Assembly (NCBI GenBank): GCA_946408385.1
Contig: CAMJSB010000003.1
Coordinates: forward strand, 1-64,000
Source of the DNA: an uncultured bacterium
GTDB taxonomy: Bacteria; Patescibacteriota; Gracilibacteria; Absconditabacterales; Absconditicoccaceae
Direction: 5' to 3'
Length of the DNA stretch: 64,000 nucleotides
Shown here: positions 1 through 11,415 of the stretch, in pieces
Numbering within the stretch: position 1 is the first letter of the stretch
How the letters are laid out: each line of letters starts with the position of its first letter
Position numbers and translations under genes: made by a program
The notes under the pieces: generated by a model
Told to the model about the DNA's origin: nothing
Database searches by the model: none
What the model saw: the letters and a program-made list of their open reading frames with translations, nothing else

Positions 1-238
1 CATTAAAATTTCCAATATTTTTAATTCTGACTTCATTTCATTTAGTTTCCAAAATTACAGTTTTACTGTTATCCAGTTTCATCAATGTATCGATGTATTT
101 TTTGTTGTTATCATCAAAACCGCGAGAAAGTGTAAGAGTAAATGCGTCTACCATATTGATAATTTTGCTCAAAACTGTTTCTTTAGCTAAAATTGGGCTA
201 ACACTAGCTATAATTTTTGTAAAACGAAAGTTATTCAT
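1..238 (-). CDS. pyk: Pyruvate kinase-like protein, N-terminal part (cut by window edge)
   Basis: The first 79 residues are visible; the rest lies outside the window. The opening T-K-I-I-A-S-V-S-P matches the TKIVATIGP start of pyruvate kinase, and L-E-T-K-G-N-E-V-R-I matches the LDTKGPEIRTG strand, the glycine there being a UGA codon. Pyruvate kinase converts phosphoenolpyruvate and ADP to pyruvate and ATP. The copy is divergent: the family motif with catalytic Arg and potassium-binding Asn (R-x-N-x-S-H-G) reads T-L-T-L-S-R-G here. The ATG at 238 is chosen; a GTG two codons upstream is possible. It lies downstream of the 369-1796 ATPase on the same strand, separated by an inverted repeat. 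Confidence 0.75.
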
Positions 239-281
239 ACCCACACATATTTAATATAAATAAAATCACTTTTACCACTTT

Positions 282-359
282 GTCATTCTGAGCATTAGCG
301 AAGAATCTTGTATTTTACACCTAAGATTCTTCATTCCACTTCGTTTTATTCAGAATGAC
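282..359. repeat. Palindromic intergenic repeat, copy 1
   Basis: An imperfect palindrome with outer arms GTCATTCTG (282-290) and CAGAATGAC (351-359) and an inner pair AAGAATCTT/AAGATTCTT. The same sequence type recurs at 6612-6701 and, inside a gene, at 8423-8504. Similar GTCATTCTGAG...GAAGAATC elements are scattered in many bacterial genomes. Here it lies between two minus-strand genes and could also act as a terminator, although no long T-run follows. Confidence 0.8.
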
Positions 360-368
360 AGTAAGCTA

Positions 369-1796
369 CTATTTATCATCCACTACTACAAATCCTCTCC
401 TTTCAATTGTTCTCACTTCATTTCTATCATTTATTGCTACTACTCAATTTCTATCAGTTTGATATTTGATTAAGTTATCTCCGATTAATAATGTCACAGT
501 TGTAGATTCATATCCGTTAGGGAAAGAAATGAAAAGCTGACCTCATTTTTTTCATCCACTAATATCTGTTTTCACGTCTAGTAATGGTAATTCATCGAAC
601 GTTCTAACTTTGATGCTCATTCATAATGTTTTTTCTAATTCTGTAATTGCAGCCCCTCATTTTCAGATTATTTTTCATTTTACGAATTCTGGGATGTATA
701 GCTCAATTCCTGCTCATTTCATTTTTACCACGAAATCACTATTCAGAATTGTTTTTAATTTTTTTTCAATTCACTCTTTTGCGAAGCTAGACATTCATCA
801 TTGAGTAGCTGCTGTTTTTTCTTTCATTTCGGCTGTAATTGGCATTACCACTACCTGTTCTCAGAATGTATATATTTCATATAAATCTTGTTTACTTAGG
901 AATGAATTAACTATGATTACTGGTCTAGAAAGGTCTTCACTCTGCATTCACTCCGGCACTTTGGCTGTAAGTGTCAGCTGAAGAATTTCTGCAATTCTTC
1001 ATTTATCTATGAATATCACTGTATCGATTACTTGTGGAATAATTCACATTTCAATCGAACCGATAAAACGCTGGATACTATCCACTGGTTTAGTGGCATG
1101 AATTACTCCCAGCATTCCAATTCATGTAAGTCTAAGGTCTTTATACAATTCAAAGTCTGGTGTATTTCTCACTTCATCATAAACTGTATAATCAGGTCTA
1201 GAAAGCAAAAGAATATCTCTCACTTCATCATGTGTTCAGTGTGTAAAGCTATATTGAACCACATCTTCATCTACCATCAAATCACGTGGAGATTCAATAG
1301 TTTTGATAATATGATGATTAGCATGATAAACCTGAACTAAAGCCTGAACGAATGTTGATTTTCAGCTTCCAGGAGCTCAAGAAACTAGAATTCATTTTGA
1401 GTGATTTGTAAGCAAATCCATCACTTCTGGAGATAAATCATAATCTTCAATTGTTGTCTTTTTGACTGGGCGAACTGCTGTAATCTCAGTGGCATCAGAT
1501 AATGGTGGATAAACTATCACAATTCTATATGGGCCAAGCTGTAAAACTTTGCTCAGTTTTCTATCAATTTCCAAATAATTTCATTTTTCATTAGTTGCTT
1601 CATCGAAAATTTGCTGAATCAGAGCATCCATTTCATCTTGTGTAATAATTTTTTCATCCATCACTGGATTTCGGTTTCCAGGGGTTCATTTTTTTCTAAG
1701 TATTGGGCGATCTGCCTTGAGATGCAATGACATCGTCATTTCATCAAAATAGTTATCTAGAACATACGTTTTGTCGCTTTTTATAGTTTCTGACAT
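369..1796 (-). CDS. PilT/VirB11-type ATPase with KH domain (COG1855-like), lacking PIN domain
   Basis: 475 aa. The core reads [19 protein letters not shown] followed by a Walker A G-A-P-G-A-G-K-S-T near residues 136-144 and the S-P-R-D-L-M-V strand, as in the COG1855 ATPases that are common in archaea. A KH RNA-binding motif I-I-G-K-G-G sits near residue 380. Archaeal relatives of about 600 aa begin with a PIN nuclease domain; here only the short linker M-S-L-H-L-K-A before the ATPase remains, so the PIN domain is absent. The molecular role of the family is not established. The start is the first in-frame ATG after a TTGCAT-17-TATACT promoter; the gene is divergent from the 2056 gene. Confidence 0.88.
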
Positions 1797-1826
1797 TTTT
1801 TAGCATAAACGAATTAAAACTAGATA

Positions 1827-1855
1827 AGTATATTCCAAACTTTGGGAAAATGCAA
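1827..1855 (-). promoter_or_regulatory. Sigma-70-type promoter for the COG1855-like ATPase
   Basis: On the minus strand, -35 TTGCAT (1850-1855), a 17-base spacer and -10 TATACT (1827-1832) lie about 30 bases before the ATG at 1796. The TTGCAT -35 recurs before the genes at 54747 and 57730. Confidence 0.6.
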
Positions 1856-1902
1856 ATATTCAGAGTAAACAAACAGATTTTCACTTCCTTTTTCAAATAA
1901 AA

Positions 1903-1917
1903 CTTATATGATATAAG
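1903..1917. promoter_or_regulatory. Candidate operator palindrome in a divergent promoter region
   Basis: CTTATAT-g-ATATAAG is a perfect 7-base inverted repeat between the divergent promoters at 1827-1855 and 1980-2007. Position and symmetry suggest a protein-binding site, but in AT-rich DNA chance is possible and no regulator gene is adjacent. Confidence 0.3.
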
Positions 1918-1979
1918 TATAAGATATTTAACAAAAGTCTGATTTGTAAAATTTTTCTAACTTTTGGCCACCTTATATA

Positions 1980-2007
1980 TTGATTTTTTTTGAAATTTCA
2001 ATATAAA
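1980..2007 (+). promoter_or_regulatory. Sigma-70-type promoter for the 2056-4708 genes
   Basis: TTGATT (1980-1985), a 16-base spacer and TATAAA (2002-2007) lie about 50 bases before the ATG at 2056. Confidence 0.55.
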
Positions 2008-2055
2008 CTTTATCGTTGAGTGGAGATTATTTAGTTACTACCTGCATTTTAGGAT

Positions 2056-3201
2056 ATGTATTTTCATCTAATTTGAATAAAAGAGAAGAACTGAAATAAA
2101 TACGACTTGGATTTGCTAATAAAATGATGAGATGAAGATTTCATTAGAAGTTTTTTGGCAAATCGGTGAGTTGTAATAGTATCAATCAATGAATTTAAGG
2201 AAGATAATCCTGAAAGTTTTTGAAATATAGTTATTTTGTTGGAATATAATTGAGCTGAAGTTCAAATGTTAATGCAATGAGAGGATTTGTCAGCGAGTAT
2301 GTCTTTTATTGTAACTCTTTGATTAAGACCTCTAAGTATGAATTTTATAGACAATCCTATTTCTGAAGAACAGGTAAAAACTATGCTTGATTCTACAGTT
2401 TTGGCTGCAGAGGAGGAAGATAAAAAAATAAAACAACAAGAGGAATTTGAAGAATTGAAGGAGAAAAAAAAGTATGAGGAGTCTTGAATTAAAGATTGAT
2501 TGAAAATTATTAATTTAAATATTGATCGTATAGAACAAGTATTAAAGGCTGGTAAATGAGTTTTGTCTTCAAATGAGATAAAAGAATTAGAAAATTATTT
2601 ATCAGAAATGAAAAAAATCAGACTTTGAACCAATTTTAATAAAATGACTGCTTTGGTTTTGGATGTTCATGTTTTGTTAGATCGTGCTGAAAAACAAATT
2701 TTTGATGCAAATAGTGAAAAAAGCTTTTTAATAGATGATAATAGTTCAGTTACAAATATTGATGTTTTGAAGGAATATTTTGGTTCTAGTAGAACTTCAG
2801 AAAAGGCCACGTTGCAGCCTGCTTGATTGACTGTATCAGAATCTATTACCAATATTTTGGGTATAAAATCTGTTTTTCTTAAATTATTAAATCGTGATAT
2901 ATCACATTCTTTTGATGGCTATTCTTTTGATGAATTTTTTGATGCTGTGGTAAATTTACTTGAATTTATTGTGCTTCTCGTGATTGTTGTAATTTCAATA
3001 TCATGGGTTGTTGGTCCTTTGTTGTGATTCAATAATTTTTCTCTTTATTTACTGACAGCTATGTGATGGTTATGATTATTGATTTATTTATTGAATAATG
3101 TTAAATTAAATGGAATAACGTCCAAAATTCTTTGATTCTTAGTTCTTGTGTTGATTTATTGGGTGGGATTAAAATTATTATTAAATACGTTTGCTTTTTA
3201 G
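2056..3201 (+). CDS. Membrane protein with cytoplasmic coiled-coil region, unknown function
   Basis: 381 aa, not recognised. The first 100 residues look like a small alpha/beta domain (R-G-V-V-I-V-S-I-N-E-F) that faintly recalls the N-terminal domain of GspF/PilC-type proteins. Residues about 115-215 are charged and helical (E-E-E-D-K-K-I-K-Q-Q-E-E), probably coiled coil. The last 90 residues hold three to four membrane segments (from about residue 298). UGA is used many times as glycine. The start follows an in-frame TAG at 2050. miaB begins 34 bases downstream, so the two are probably co-transcribed; this gives no clear functional hint. Confidence 0.8.
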
Positions 3202-3235
3202 TGGATTTATAATCTTAATTTAATAGTTTTTTTGA

Positions 3236-4708
3236 ATGTCATTTATGTGAAAGAAATTCCATATAATTATACTTGGGTGTCAGATGAACTATGCTGATTC
3301 TGTGAGGATTAAATCAGTTTTAACGAACTGTGGTTTTGAGTATGTGAATAATGAGGATGATGCTGATATTTTGATTTTTGATACATGTTCTGTTCGTCAA
3401 AAGGCTGAAGATAAAATAACGTGAAGTCTGAAAGATGTAAGTAAAGATAAGAAGATTTGGATTACTGGATGTATGGTTCAGCATAATTTTAGAAATATTT
3501 TGAAAAAGAACACACCTAATCAATTTAAACGTGGGAATTTCTTATGAACCACTGAATGAAATCAGATTAAGGTTTATTGAGCAGAAAATGAAGAGATTAA
3601 AGAGCTAATTGATCATAAACAGACTTCTCTTGAAAATATGGTATTTATCAATCATGCATTTAATCCATTATTCTTTAATTTGAAGCAGACTTATCCTAAT
3701 TTAGAATTATGTTTTAGGATCGATGATACTGGATTTTTACCCTTGATGCTTGAAAAAATCTGATATGAATGATTAGAATATGATATAGAATTATTGAGCG
3801 AATATGAAAAGATAATTCCTCAGGAGAATGCTAATATGTCGGAGCATCAGACTACAGCTTATGTGCCTATTTCTACTGGGTGTAATCAATTCTGTTCATA
3901 CTGTATTGTGCCTTATGCTAGAGGTTTAGAAAGATATTTTAGTGTAGAACAGGTCGTGGATGAGGTTAAATTGCATTTAGAAAACTGAGCAAAAGAAATC
4001 GTTTTGCTTGGTCAAATCGTGAATAAACATCCAGAATTTTTGACTATTTTGAAAGAAGTTTTGAAGCTAGATTGATTAGAACGACTCAGATATACTTCAC
4101 CGTATCCAACTTATTATTCTGATGAACTTTTAGCTTTGCATGAAAATGAAAAAAAACTTTGTCCTCATATTCATATACCTTTTCAGTCAGGTTCTGATGA
4201 GGTTTTAAAGAGAATGTTTCGTGGATATAAAGCAGATGATTGTTTTAACTTTGTACAAAAAATTCAGAAATTAAAAAGAAAAATCTCGATAACTACTGAT
4301 ATGATAATCTGATTTTCATGAGAGACTGATTCTGATTTTGATGAGAGTTTAAAATTAGTTGAGGCTGGAAAATTTGATATGATTTATATGTGAATATACT
4401 CACCTCGTCCATGAACTTTTGCATATAAACAACTAAAAGACGATGTAAGTGCTGAAATAAAGCATGAACGTTGGGAGAAAATGAATGAACTTTTGAAGAA
4501 ATGATCACAGGAAAATAATATAGCTGAAATATGATGAGTGAGAAAAGTTTTAATTGATGAGATTAAATGAAATGAATGGTTTGGTCATACGGATAATATG
4601 AAGCAGATTCGGTGAAAGATGGATTGAAAAGATTTGAAAACTTGAGAGTTTATAGATGCAAAAATTATAGACTCATGAGAATTTAAGTTGGTTGGTGAAA
4701 TTGTTTAG
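3236..4708 (+). CDS. miaB: tRNA-2-methylthio-N6-dimethylallyladenosine synthase (MiaB)
   Basis: 490 aa radical SAM methylthiotransferase that adds a methylthio group to N6-isopentenyl-A37 of tRNA. The N-terminal UPF0004 domain has L-G-C-Q-M-N-Y-A-D-S and the cysteines of C-S-V-R and T-G-C-M. The radical SAM cluster motif T-G-C-N-Q-F-C-S-Y-C lies near residues 211-220 and is followed by I-V-P-Y-A-R-G, typical of MiaB. The C-terminus (about 430-490) fits a TRAM RNA-binding domain. The middle, about residues 115-195, is longer than usual. MiaB rather than RimO or MtaB is favoured by the Y-C-I-V-P-Y-A-R-G signature. Confidence 0.93.
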
Positions 4709-5003
4709 TTTTGTTTATTAAAAATATCACTTATTAGTGGTTATCCATTAATACTTTATCTATTTTTTTTGATAAATAGTCTTGTATTTATTTGCAAGTA
4801 AAACAAAAATCGATTTTGATATACTTTTACTATGATCAAAGTCTGCAGAAATATTAAAATTTTTGACTTTTTTGAACTATTAATCATTTTTAGTAGTAAA
4901 AATATATTTGTTATTAAAGTGTAATAATTAAAATTTATATTTTGAAAATCAGAATTATATTTGTATATTTATTGTAACTTATTTTAATAATATTTTATAA
5001 GGT

Positions 5004-6380
5004 ATGAAAAAAATCTGACTTTTTATTTTATTGCTAGCATGTAGCATTTTACTTACTGGATGTTTCGAAAACAATAATCTTGAAGTTATTGATGACTGTG
5101 TACTTCCAGAAGATTGTTCAATAGATGAACCTATCGAAGATGATTTATCTAATAAGTATCTTACAGCATTCTGAACTGAACCTTTCTGGAGCCTTGAAAT
5201 TTCTTGATGAATTGCAAAACTATCTTCTCCAATGTTTGAAACAGAATACGAAGAACCCGTTAATATTACTAAAGAATGAGAAAATTATTATTTTTCCTGA
5301 GATGAATTAGAATGAGAGTTTATAAAAAAGGATTGTATAGATTGATGAAAATGAGATATGCATTATTACACAGTTTGAATTGCTAAATTCAGAGAATACT
5401 ATTACGAATGATGCTGAGACGATGAAGAGTGAATCAAAATGTCAGATGAAGAACGTGAAGAAGATTTTACAAATTTCATGACAGAATTCTCAGGTAACAT
5501 AAAATCATGTGAAAAAAATATTACAGATAATCTGAATATGATAATTGAAAACGCTACAGATATTTCTCAAGGCTGGTATAGTTATAAAAACGTTTGAGAT
5601 TCATACCAAGCCGAATGATACATATCATATTCCATAAACGGTGAATATTACACAAAAGATACTACGTGTGCATTTCAATCTTCAGACTTTTCTGATTGGT
5701 GAGAGTTTTGAAACTGAGAGATTGAATATCGATGACAATGAAATATTATTTGATTAGCTCGAAGTGATGAAGAACAAGAATGCATAGATTCATTATATCA
5801 ATATGAGCCAGAACAAATGCCTTGAGACCCACAAACTATCATTACAGTATCATGTGCAGGAGTAGACTACTGAAATTCATTTGTAACATGATATATTTAC
5901 ACAACTACATATCCCGATTTATGACTCAGAATTTCTACACCTGCATGACGAAGATATTACGATGAAGACTCCATATTTAAGGATAAATCTGATAAACCAA
6001 TTTTTGTGAGAAATTGAAATAGAATTTCATATATACATCCAATCGCTTGAGAAGAAATGGAATATATTCAAACTTTTGAAAAATCTGAAAATGAATCATT
6101 AAAAGATATAATAGAAAGTAAGCACACAAACTGAAAATGTTCATTATTAGAATATAATTATTACCAACAAAATACAGTATCTGCTCCATATCCATGAACT
6201 ATTATTTATTGAATTTATGAATGAGAACAACGAAAAGATTGTAAAATTGATGATGGAGAAGATAAATGATTGGTACGGTTCTTTGAATCTCCAGACAAAA
6301 GTAAATACTATAAAATGGTATTTATGGATTGATGTGCCCCTGGACCTTGTTCTATATTTGGAGAAATAGAATTATTTTAA
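5004..6380 (+). CDS. Lipoprotein with COG3650-like domain
   Basis: 458 aa. A signal peptide ends in a lipobox L-L-T-G-C near residue 20, so the mature protein should be membrane anchored. The segment from about residue 55 (F-G-T-E-P-F-W-S-L-E-I) resembles the small beta domain found in COG3650-type exported proteins; the same kind of motif appears to recur near residue 290 in a more distant form. The rest is acidic, rich in Tyr and Cys and unrecognised. Many glycines are UGA. About 295 bases of AT-rich DNA precede it, with no clear regulatory structure beyond short hairpins near 4760-4790. Confidence 0.82.
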
Positions 6381-6397
6381 TTATTAAACTCGTGATT

Positions 6398-6604
6398 ATG
6401 CGAAAATTTATAAAAGATTTTTTCACATATCCATTCCAGAAGGATAAAACAAATAATAAACGAAATCTCATGATGACTTCATTATTTAAAGATTTTCCTG
6501 CAAATTTTTGGACTAAACCAACATTAAAGAAAACATTAATTGCTCCATTACTAGTAATATATTATATGTTTTCTGAATGAAAAAAGAAAGATAAATCAGA
6601 ATAA
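6398..6604 (+). CDS. Small hypothetical protein
   Basis: 68 aa, unrecognised. It is basic, with a moderately hydrophobic stretch (I-A-P-L-L-V-I-Y-Y-M-F) near residue 50 that could be a short membrane segment or amphipathic helix. It begins 17 bases after the lipoprotein stop and probably shares its transcript. One UGA glycine falls near the C-terminus, which extends the protein by eight residues beyond the standard-code stop. The palindromic repeat at 6612 follows immediately. Confidence 0.55.
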
Positions 6605-6611
6605 TAACACA

Positions 6612-6701
6612 GTCATTCTGAATGAAACGCAGTGTAATGAAGAATCTTAAGTGTTAATACCAAAAAAATACCTAAGATTCTTCGCTTTCGCTCGGAATGA
6701 T
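6612..6701. repeat. Palindromic intergenic repeat, copy 2
   Basis: Arms GTCATTCTGA (from 6612) and CGGAATGAT (to 6701) with an inner GAAGAATCTTA/CTAAGATTCTTC pair. It is the same family as 282-359 and lies between the small gene at 6398 and dtd. Confidence 0.8.
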
Positions 6702-6727
6702 AATATTTTACAAAATTATTTCAAATA

Positions 6728-7177
6728 ATGAGACTCGTAATTCAACAAGTTAAATCAGCTATACTTGATATAGAAGAAAGCAACATCCATAGAGAAATCT
6801 GAAGATGAATCATAATTTACTTATGAATTCACGTCGACGATTTAGATACATATCCAGAGAAAATAGCTAGAATTATGAAAAAATTTCCCTTACTAAAATG
6901 GCTAACTGGACCAGATTGAAATATAAATACATCACTACAAGACATCGACTGAGAAGTTCTTTTGGTTTCAAACTTCACTCTATATGGTAGAAGTACAAAA
7001 TGAACTAAATTAGATTTTGTCCATTCTGCACCATACAAAAAAGCTGAAGAAATATATAATTATTTTATTCAAGAGGCTAAAGCTAACTGACGAAAAATTC
7101 AGACTTGAGAATTTTGAGCAGATATGACAGTTACAAGCGTAAATGAATGACCTCTTAATTATGTGTTAGATTATTAA
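6728..7177 (+). CDS. dtd: D-aminoacyl-tRNA deacylase
   Basis: 149 aa, the normal length of the DTD family. It hydrolyses D-aminoacyl-tRNAs, and glycyl-tRNA-Ala in known members, protecting translation from mischarging. Seen: the M-R-L-V-I-Q-Q-V-K-S-A start, the catalytic S-L-Q-D-I-D-G-E-V-L-L-V-S-N-F-T-L-Y-G block (S-Q-F-T-L in most members), and the C-terminal N-E-G-P-L-N-Y motif that corresponds to the cross-subunit NxGP loop. All motif glycines use the recoded or GGN codons correctly. The gene stands between the repeat at 6612-6701 and the nucleosidase-like gene. Confidence 0.95.
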
Positions 7178-7252
7178 TATAGATAAAAAATATATTATTG
7201 AAAAGATGGAGATTTTTTTTAGATTTTAATTAGATTTATTTTTTTTGATTTT

Positions 7253-7864
7253 ATGATGAAAGTTTTGTTAATAGCGTCAACGCCAAAAGAGTTGAAAGCA
7301 ATTAAAGAATGAATTAAAAAAGCTAATTTAAAAATGAATTTGAATATAGATTATTTGTGCTGTGGAATATGAAATTATGAAGTAGTATCTTCATTGGAAC
7401 ATTATTTAACTCAAAATTCAGCCCCTGTATTTATTTGGAATATATGAGTATGTGATTATTGGAATTCCGAAAATGAAGAAAAATCTGAACCTATTCAGGT
7501 ATCATCAATTATTAATATTCATACTGAAAAAGAAGTAATTATCCCGCCTTTTTTACAAATTGCATCATTAAAAAACTGTTTTTCTGGTGAGAATATTATT
7601 TTGGAAAATTTTAGGTTTCAAAATGGAATATGAATATGATATAATGAGATATATTTTGATATGGAGAGTCGGTGAGTTGGGTTTGTTGCTTCAAAATATA
7701 AGTATCCACGCTTAATTTTGAGACTCCCCTTTTATTACATTTGAATAAAAACTGAATCATCGAAAATAGAAAAATCACTTAATGATTTGGAATTTTCTTT
7801 AAAAAATTTACCTTATCGTGAATATTTATGAAAAATACTTGATTGGATTAGTAAAACTGCATAA
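7253..7864 (+). CDS. Nucleoside phosphorylase/nucleosidase-like protein
   Basis: 203 aa. The opening M-K-V-L-L-I-A-S-T-P-K-E-L and a late F-D-M-E-S-R-G-V-G-F-V-A match the layout of the purine nucleosidase fold (MTA/SAH nucleosidase and futalosine hydrolase group), where D-M-E-x-x-x-x-A-x-V binds the ribose. In those enzymes the N-glycosidic bond of a purine nucleoside is cut. The middle is divergent, and a conserved Asp for purine binding is not obvious, so the substrate cannot be named. It ends directly against the stop codon of the minus-strand surface protein (7864/7865). Confidence 0.6.
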
Positions 7865-10800
7865 TTATTTAGCACTTCTCATAAGCATTATCATCACATA
7901 ACCACGTAATTCTTTCATCTTTGGATCATCCTTTGTGATGATTCATTCTTTAACTAATTTTTCCATATGATTTGTATAATATTTTGGTGTTGATTTATAT
8001 TTTCCATCCAATGTTGAGTACAATAATCTTGATAATGCTGTAACAAACTCTGCTCTACTTACTTCATCATTTGGTCTAAATTTGTTATTCGGCATATTTT
8101 GTCACATTATTCATAATTGATATGCAAGAGTTACTCAATTATCATAGTCCGTATTCATCTTGATAGTAACATCATTAAAATTTATCACTCATTTTGAAAC
8201 ATCAGGCTCTTTTCAGAGTATATTTATCGCATATTGTGACAACATTTTTGCCATTGCTATTCTAGTAAGCTTTCATCCCATATCTGCTTTTTGAATTGTA
8301 GACATTGTTGTAATTCCATTTTCTCTTGCGAATTCATAAGCCTGTTGAAATTCCGTCGAGTATTTCTGTTGGTTCTGTCATTCTGAGGCATTATTAGCTG
8401 GAGAATTATTTATTTCCTGTGCGTCATTCTGAGGAGCCTGCTCCGAAGAATCCATAGGTGTTTCGCTTTCACTCACTGGATCCTTCACATTCATTCAGGA
8501 TGACACCATACTATCATCTTGAGGAGTTTCTGTTGGTTTTTGTTCATCCTGCTTTGGTGTATCTGGTTTCGAACTTCATCCACCTCAACCACCTCATCAT
8601 CCACTACTTCCATTACGTTCATACTTTACATAAACTACAGAATAACTATCTACTCAATTATTCAAATCAATTTTCTGTGTCATTGCTTCATCTGTATATC
8701 ATCATACTACATGATAACCACCTACTGATGGAGGAGTTAATTTTTGTCATTTTGTAAAAGTCGCCGTTGTTTCTGATTTATCTATACTACTGATAAATTT
8801 TACTGTTATAGCATTTTTATCAGTAAAGTATCATGTCTGTCATACTTTATCTATCTTTGCATATGTCTTATCTATATAATTATCATCAAATTTAGTTCAA
8901 TTTCATCATACCACACTTACAGTTCAATAAAACATTCACCCTCAGTTATCAGTAACATTTGTAGTTACAAATTTATCTGATGCATAAATCGTTTTTAGAG
9001 TTGAAGCATCATAGAACATCTGTGACATATTCGTTACATTTTTAGTATCCCAACTACTTAAGTCTAGTTCTTTCAAATTAGTATCTCAATAAAACATTTT
9101 AGACACATTTGTTACTCCATCTACATCAGATCATTCTAAATTTATTTCTTCCACATTTGTTAACCATCCAAATGCATAATTTGCATCTCAAGTATATTTT
9201 GTATTTGTCATATTTAATTTTTTAAGTAGTGGAAGTCATCCATATGTTATATTCATCATCAATGATGTGTTGCTGATTTTTCTAAAGTCTCGTCCACTTA
9301 AATTTATTTCTTCAAGATTGTTACATCATTGAACTAAACTTCACATATTAGTAACATTGTCTGTATTAAATCTACTCAAATCTAATCACGTTAAACTACT
9401 ACAATAACTAAACATTTGACTCATATTTGTCACATTACTGGTGTCTACTGTATCTAATCACTTTATCTCTTCTAAACTACTTAATCATCCAAATGTATAA
9501 CTCATATTTCATGAAAATATTGCATTTGTAATATTTAATTTTTTTATTGATGAAGTATTACTAATAACATTATAACTTCATGCCTTAGTGAAATTCCATC
9601 CACTTAAATTCAGTTCCTGTAAATTATTACATCATTCAACTAGACCTCACATATTAGTAACGTTCGACGTATCAAAATCACTTAAATCTAGATCTGTTAA
9701 TTTACTACATCCATAAAATATATTAGTCATAACCGTTACATTACTTGTATCAACTCAATTTAATTTTATCTTTTCTAGGTTAGATAATCAATAAAAAGTT
9801 TCATACATACTTCAAGAAAATTTTGCATTTGTCATATCTAAAGTTTTTAAACCTAATAATCATCAATATGTCATTTTTGATAAAAAAAGTTCCCTAGCAT
9901 CTATATTTCTAAAGTCCCATCAACTAAAATTTAAGTTCTGTAATTGGTAACAAGCATTAAATATTTGACCTACATTTGTAACTTTACTTGTATCCCAATT
10001 ACTTAAATCTAATTTTTTCAACCTACTACAAGCTGCGAACATATTACTTACATTCGTTAAGTTATCTGTATCCCAATTACTTAAATCCAGTTCTGTCAAA
10101 TTACTACAATCTCTAAACATATAATACATCGTTGTTACATTACTTACATCCCAATTTTTTACACTTATTTTTTGTAAATTATAAGATTCATAAAACATAT
10201 AACTCATATCTGTCACATTACTTGTATTCCAATTGTTCAAATCTAATCAAGTTAAATTCATAGCATGCCAAAACATACCCATCATATTTATTATATTTGA
10301 TGTATCCCACGTATCCAATCATTTTATTTCTTTTGCATACGATATAAAAAATAATTGTTTTAAATCTTTAGCTTTACTCAAATCCCAATCACTAACATCT
10401 ATTGTTATATTTTCTGCACACAACATCGCATTTGTACATCAAAAGACTGAATTAAATGTTTCCGGAATTACCCAATTTTTTGCATATAATGTGTTTAACG
10501 AACTAACTCACATAAACATACCTCATCTACCCGGATTTTTAGAAAAATCCCAATTATCTAAATTCAAATTTTCAATACTTGTACATCAGCTGAACATAGT
10601 ATTCATATTGGTTACATTACTTGTATTTCGACCACCTAAATTTAATTCTGTTAATTTTGAATCACCATTAAACATAGATCACATATCCGTAACTGCACTC
10701 GTATCCACTCATTCTAATACAATTTCTTCTAGAGTAGATAATCATCAGAATGCATAATTCATTGTTGTACCATATTTTGTATTTGACATATCAAGTTTTT

Positions 10801-11380
10801 TAAGAGATGGTAGTCATCCATATGTCATATTCATCATTAATGATGATATATTATATTTACTGAAATCCCATCCACTAAGATTTATTTCCTCTAAACTACT
10901 ACATCATGCAAACACACCTCACATATTAGTTACATTACTTGTATCAAAATCACTTAAATCTAATTCTTCAATTCAATTAAAATTGAAAAACATCTGCTGA
11001 GAATTTTCATTCAGATAAACTGTCTCAGATTGACTTGCATAATATAATGTTCATCCATCAAACCAAGCATATACTGGATAACTACCATCCTCTGATATTA
11101 TTCATGTATTTACTCATGCAGGTATTTCTTCTGCTCTTTGAAAATTTTGTATATTATTATCCACAGTTCAGTATGATACAGCTTCACCATTATTAGCAAA
11201 AGTCTTTATTGCCGCATTAAATTGTTGTCATGGAAGAAGTGTAATCGACGTTCATGGTTGTATTTCCATCATAATTGATTCATTTTCCTCTGGATTTTCC
11301 TGTGCATAACTTATCGTTGTTAAACAAAAACTTGCACATAGAAATGCTAATAACATGCATAATCTAATCAGTTTTTTCAT
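7865..11380 (-). CDS. Large surface protein: DUF285 (BspA-type) repeats plus SLH domain
   Basis: 1171 aa. A signal peptide ends near A-Q-E-N (about residue 26). Residues about 130-900 are tandem DUF285 repeats, each near the pattern L-D-L-S-N-W-D-T-S-N-V-T-N-M followed by M-F-x-x-C, about 25 residues long, a leucine-rich-repeat-like fold found on bacterial surface proteins. Then comes a beta region, a glycine run (about residue 925), a Pro/Glu/Ser linker that contains the palindromic element 8423-8504 in frame, and a C-terminal SLH region (about 1050-1171) for cell-wall attachment. It likely mediates contact with host or surface. A consensus promoter lies upstream. The same SLH module is N-terminal in the 42058-43503 protein. 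Confidence 0.92.
8423..8504. repeat. Palindromic repeat inside a coding sequence, copy 3
   Basis: GTCATTCTGAGGAG...GAAGAATCC...GGATCCTTC...TTCAGGATGAC, the same family as 282-359 and 6612-6701. It lies in frame in the linker of the surface protein. A partial extra arm GTCATTCTGAGG is present at 8377. The insertion encodes acidic, Ser/Pro-rich residues and does not break the frame. Confidence 0.75.
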
Positions 11381-11415
11381 TTTTTGTTTTTAATATAATA
11401 AATATGTATGCATAT

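Noticed and set aside
10233-10757. 174-codon plus-strand open frame
   Set aside because: Antisense to the DUF285 repeats, which give a periodic composition on both strands.
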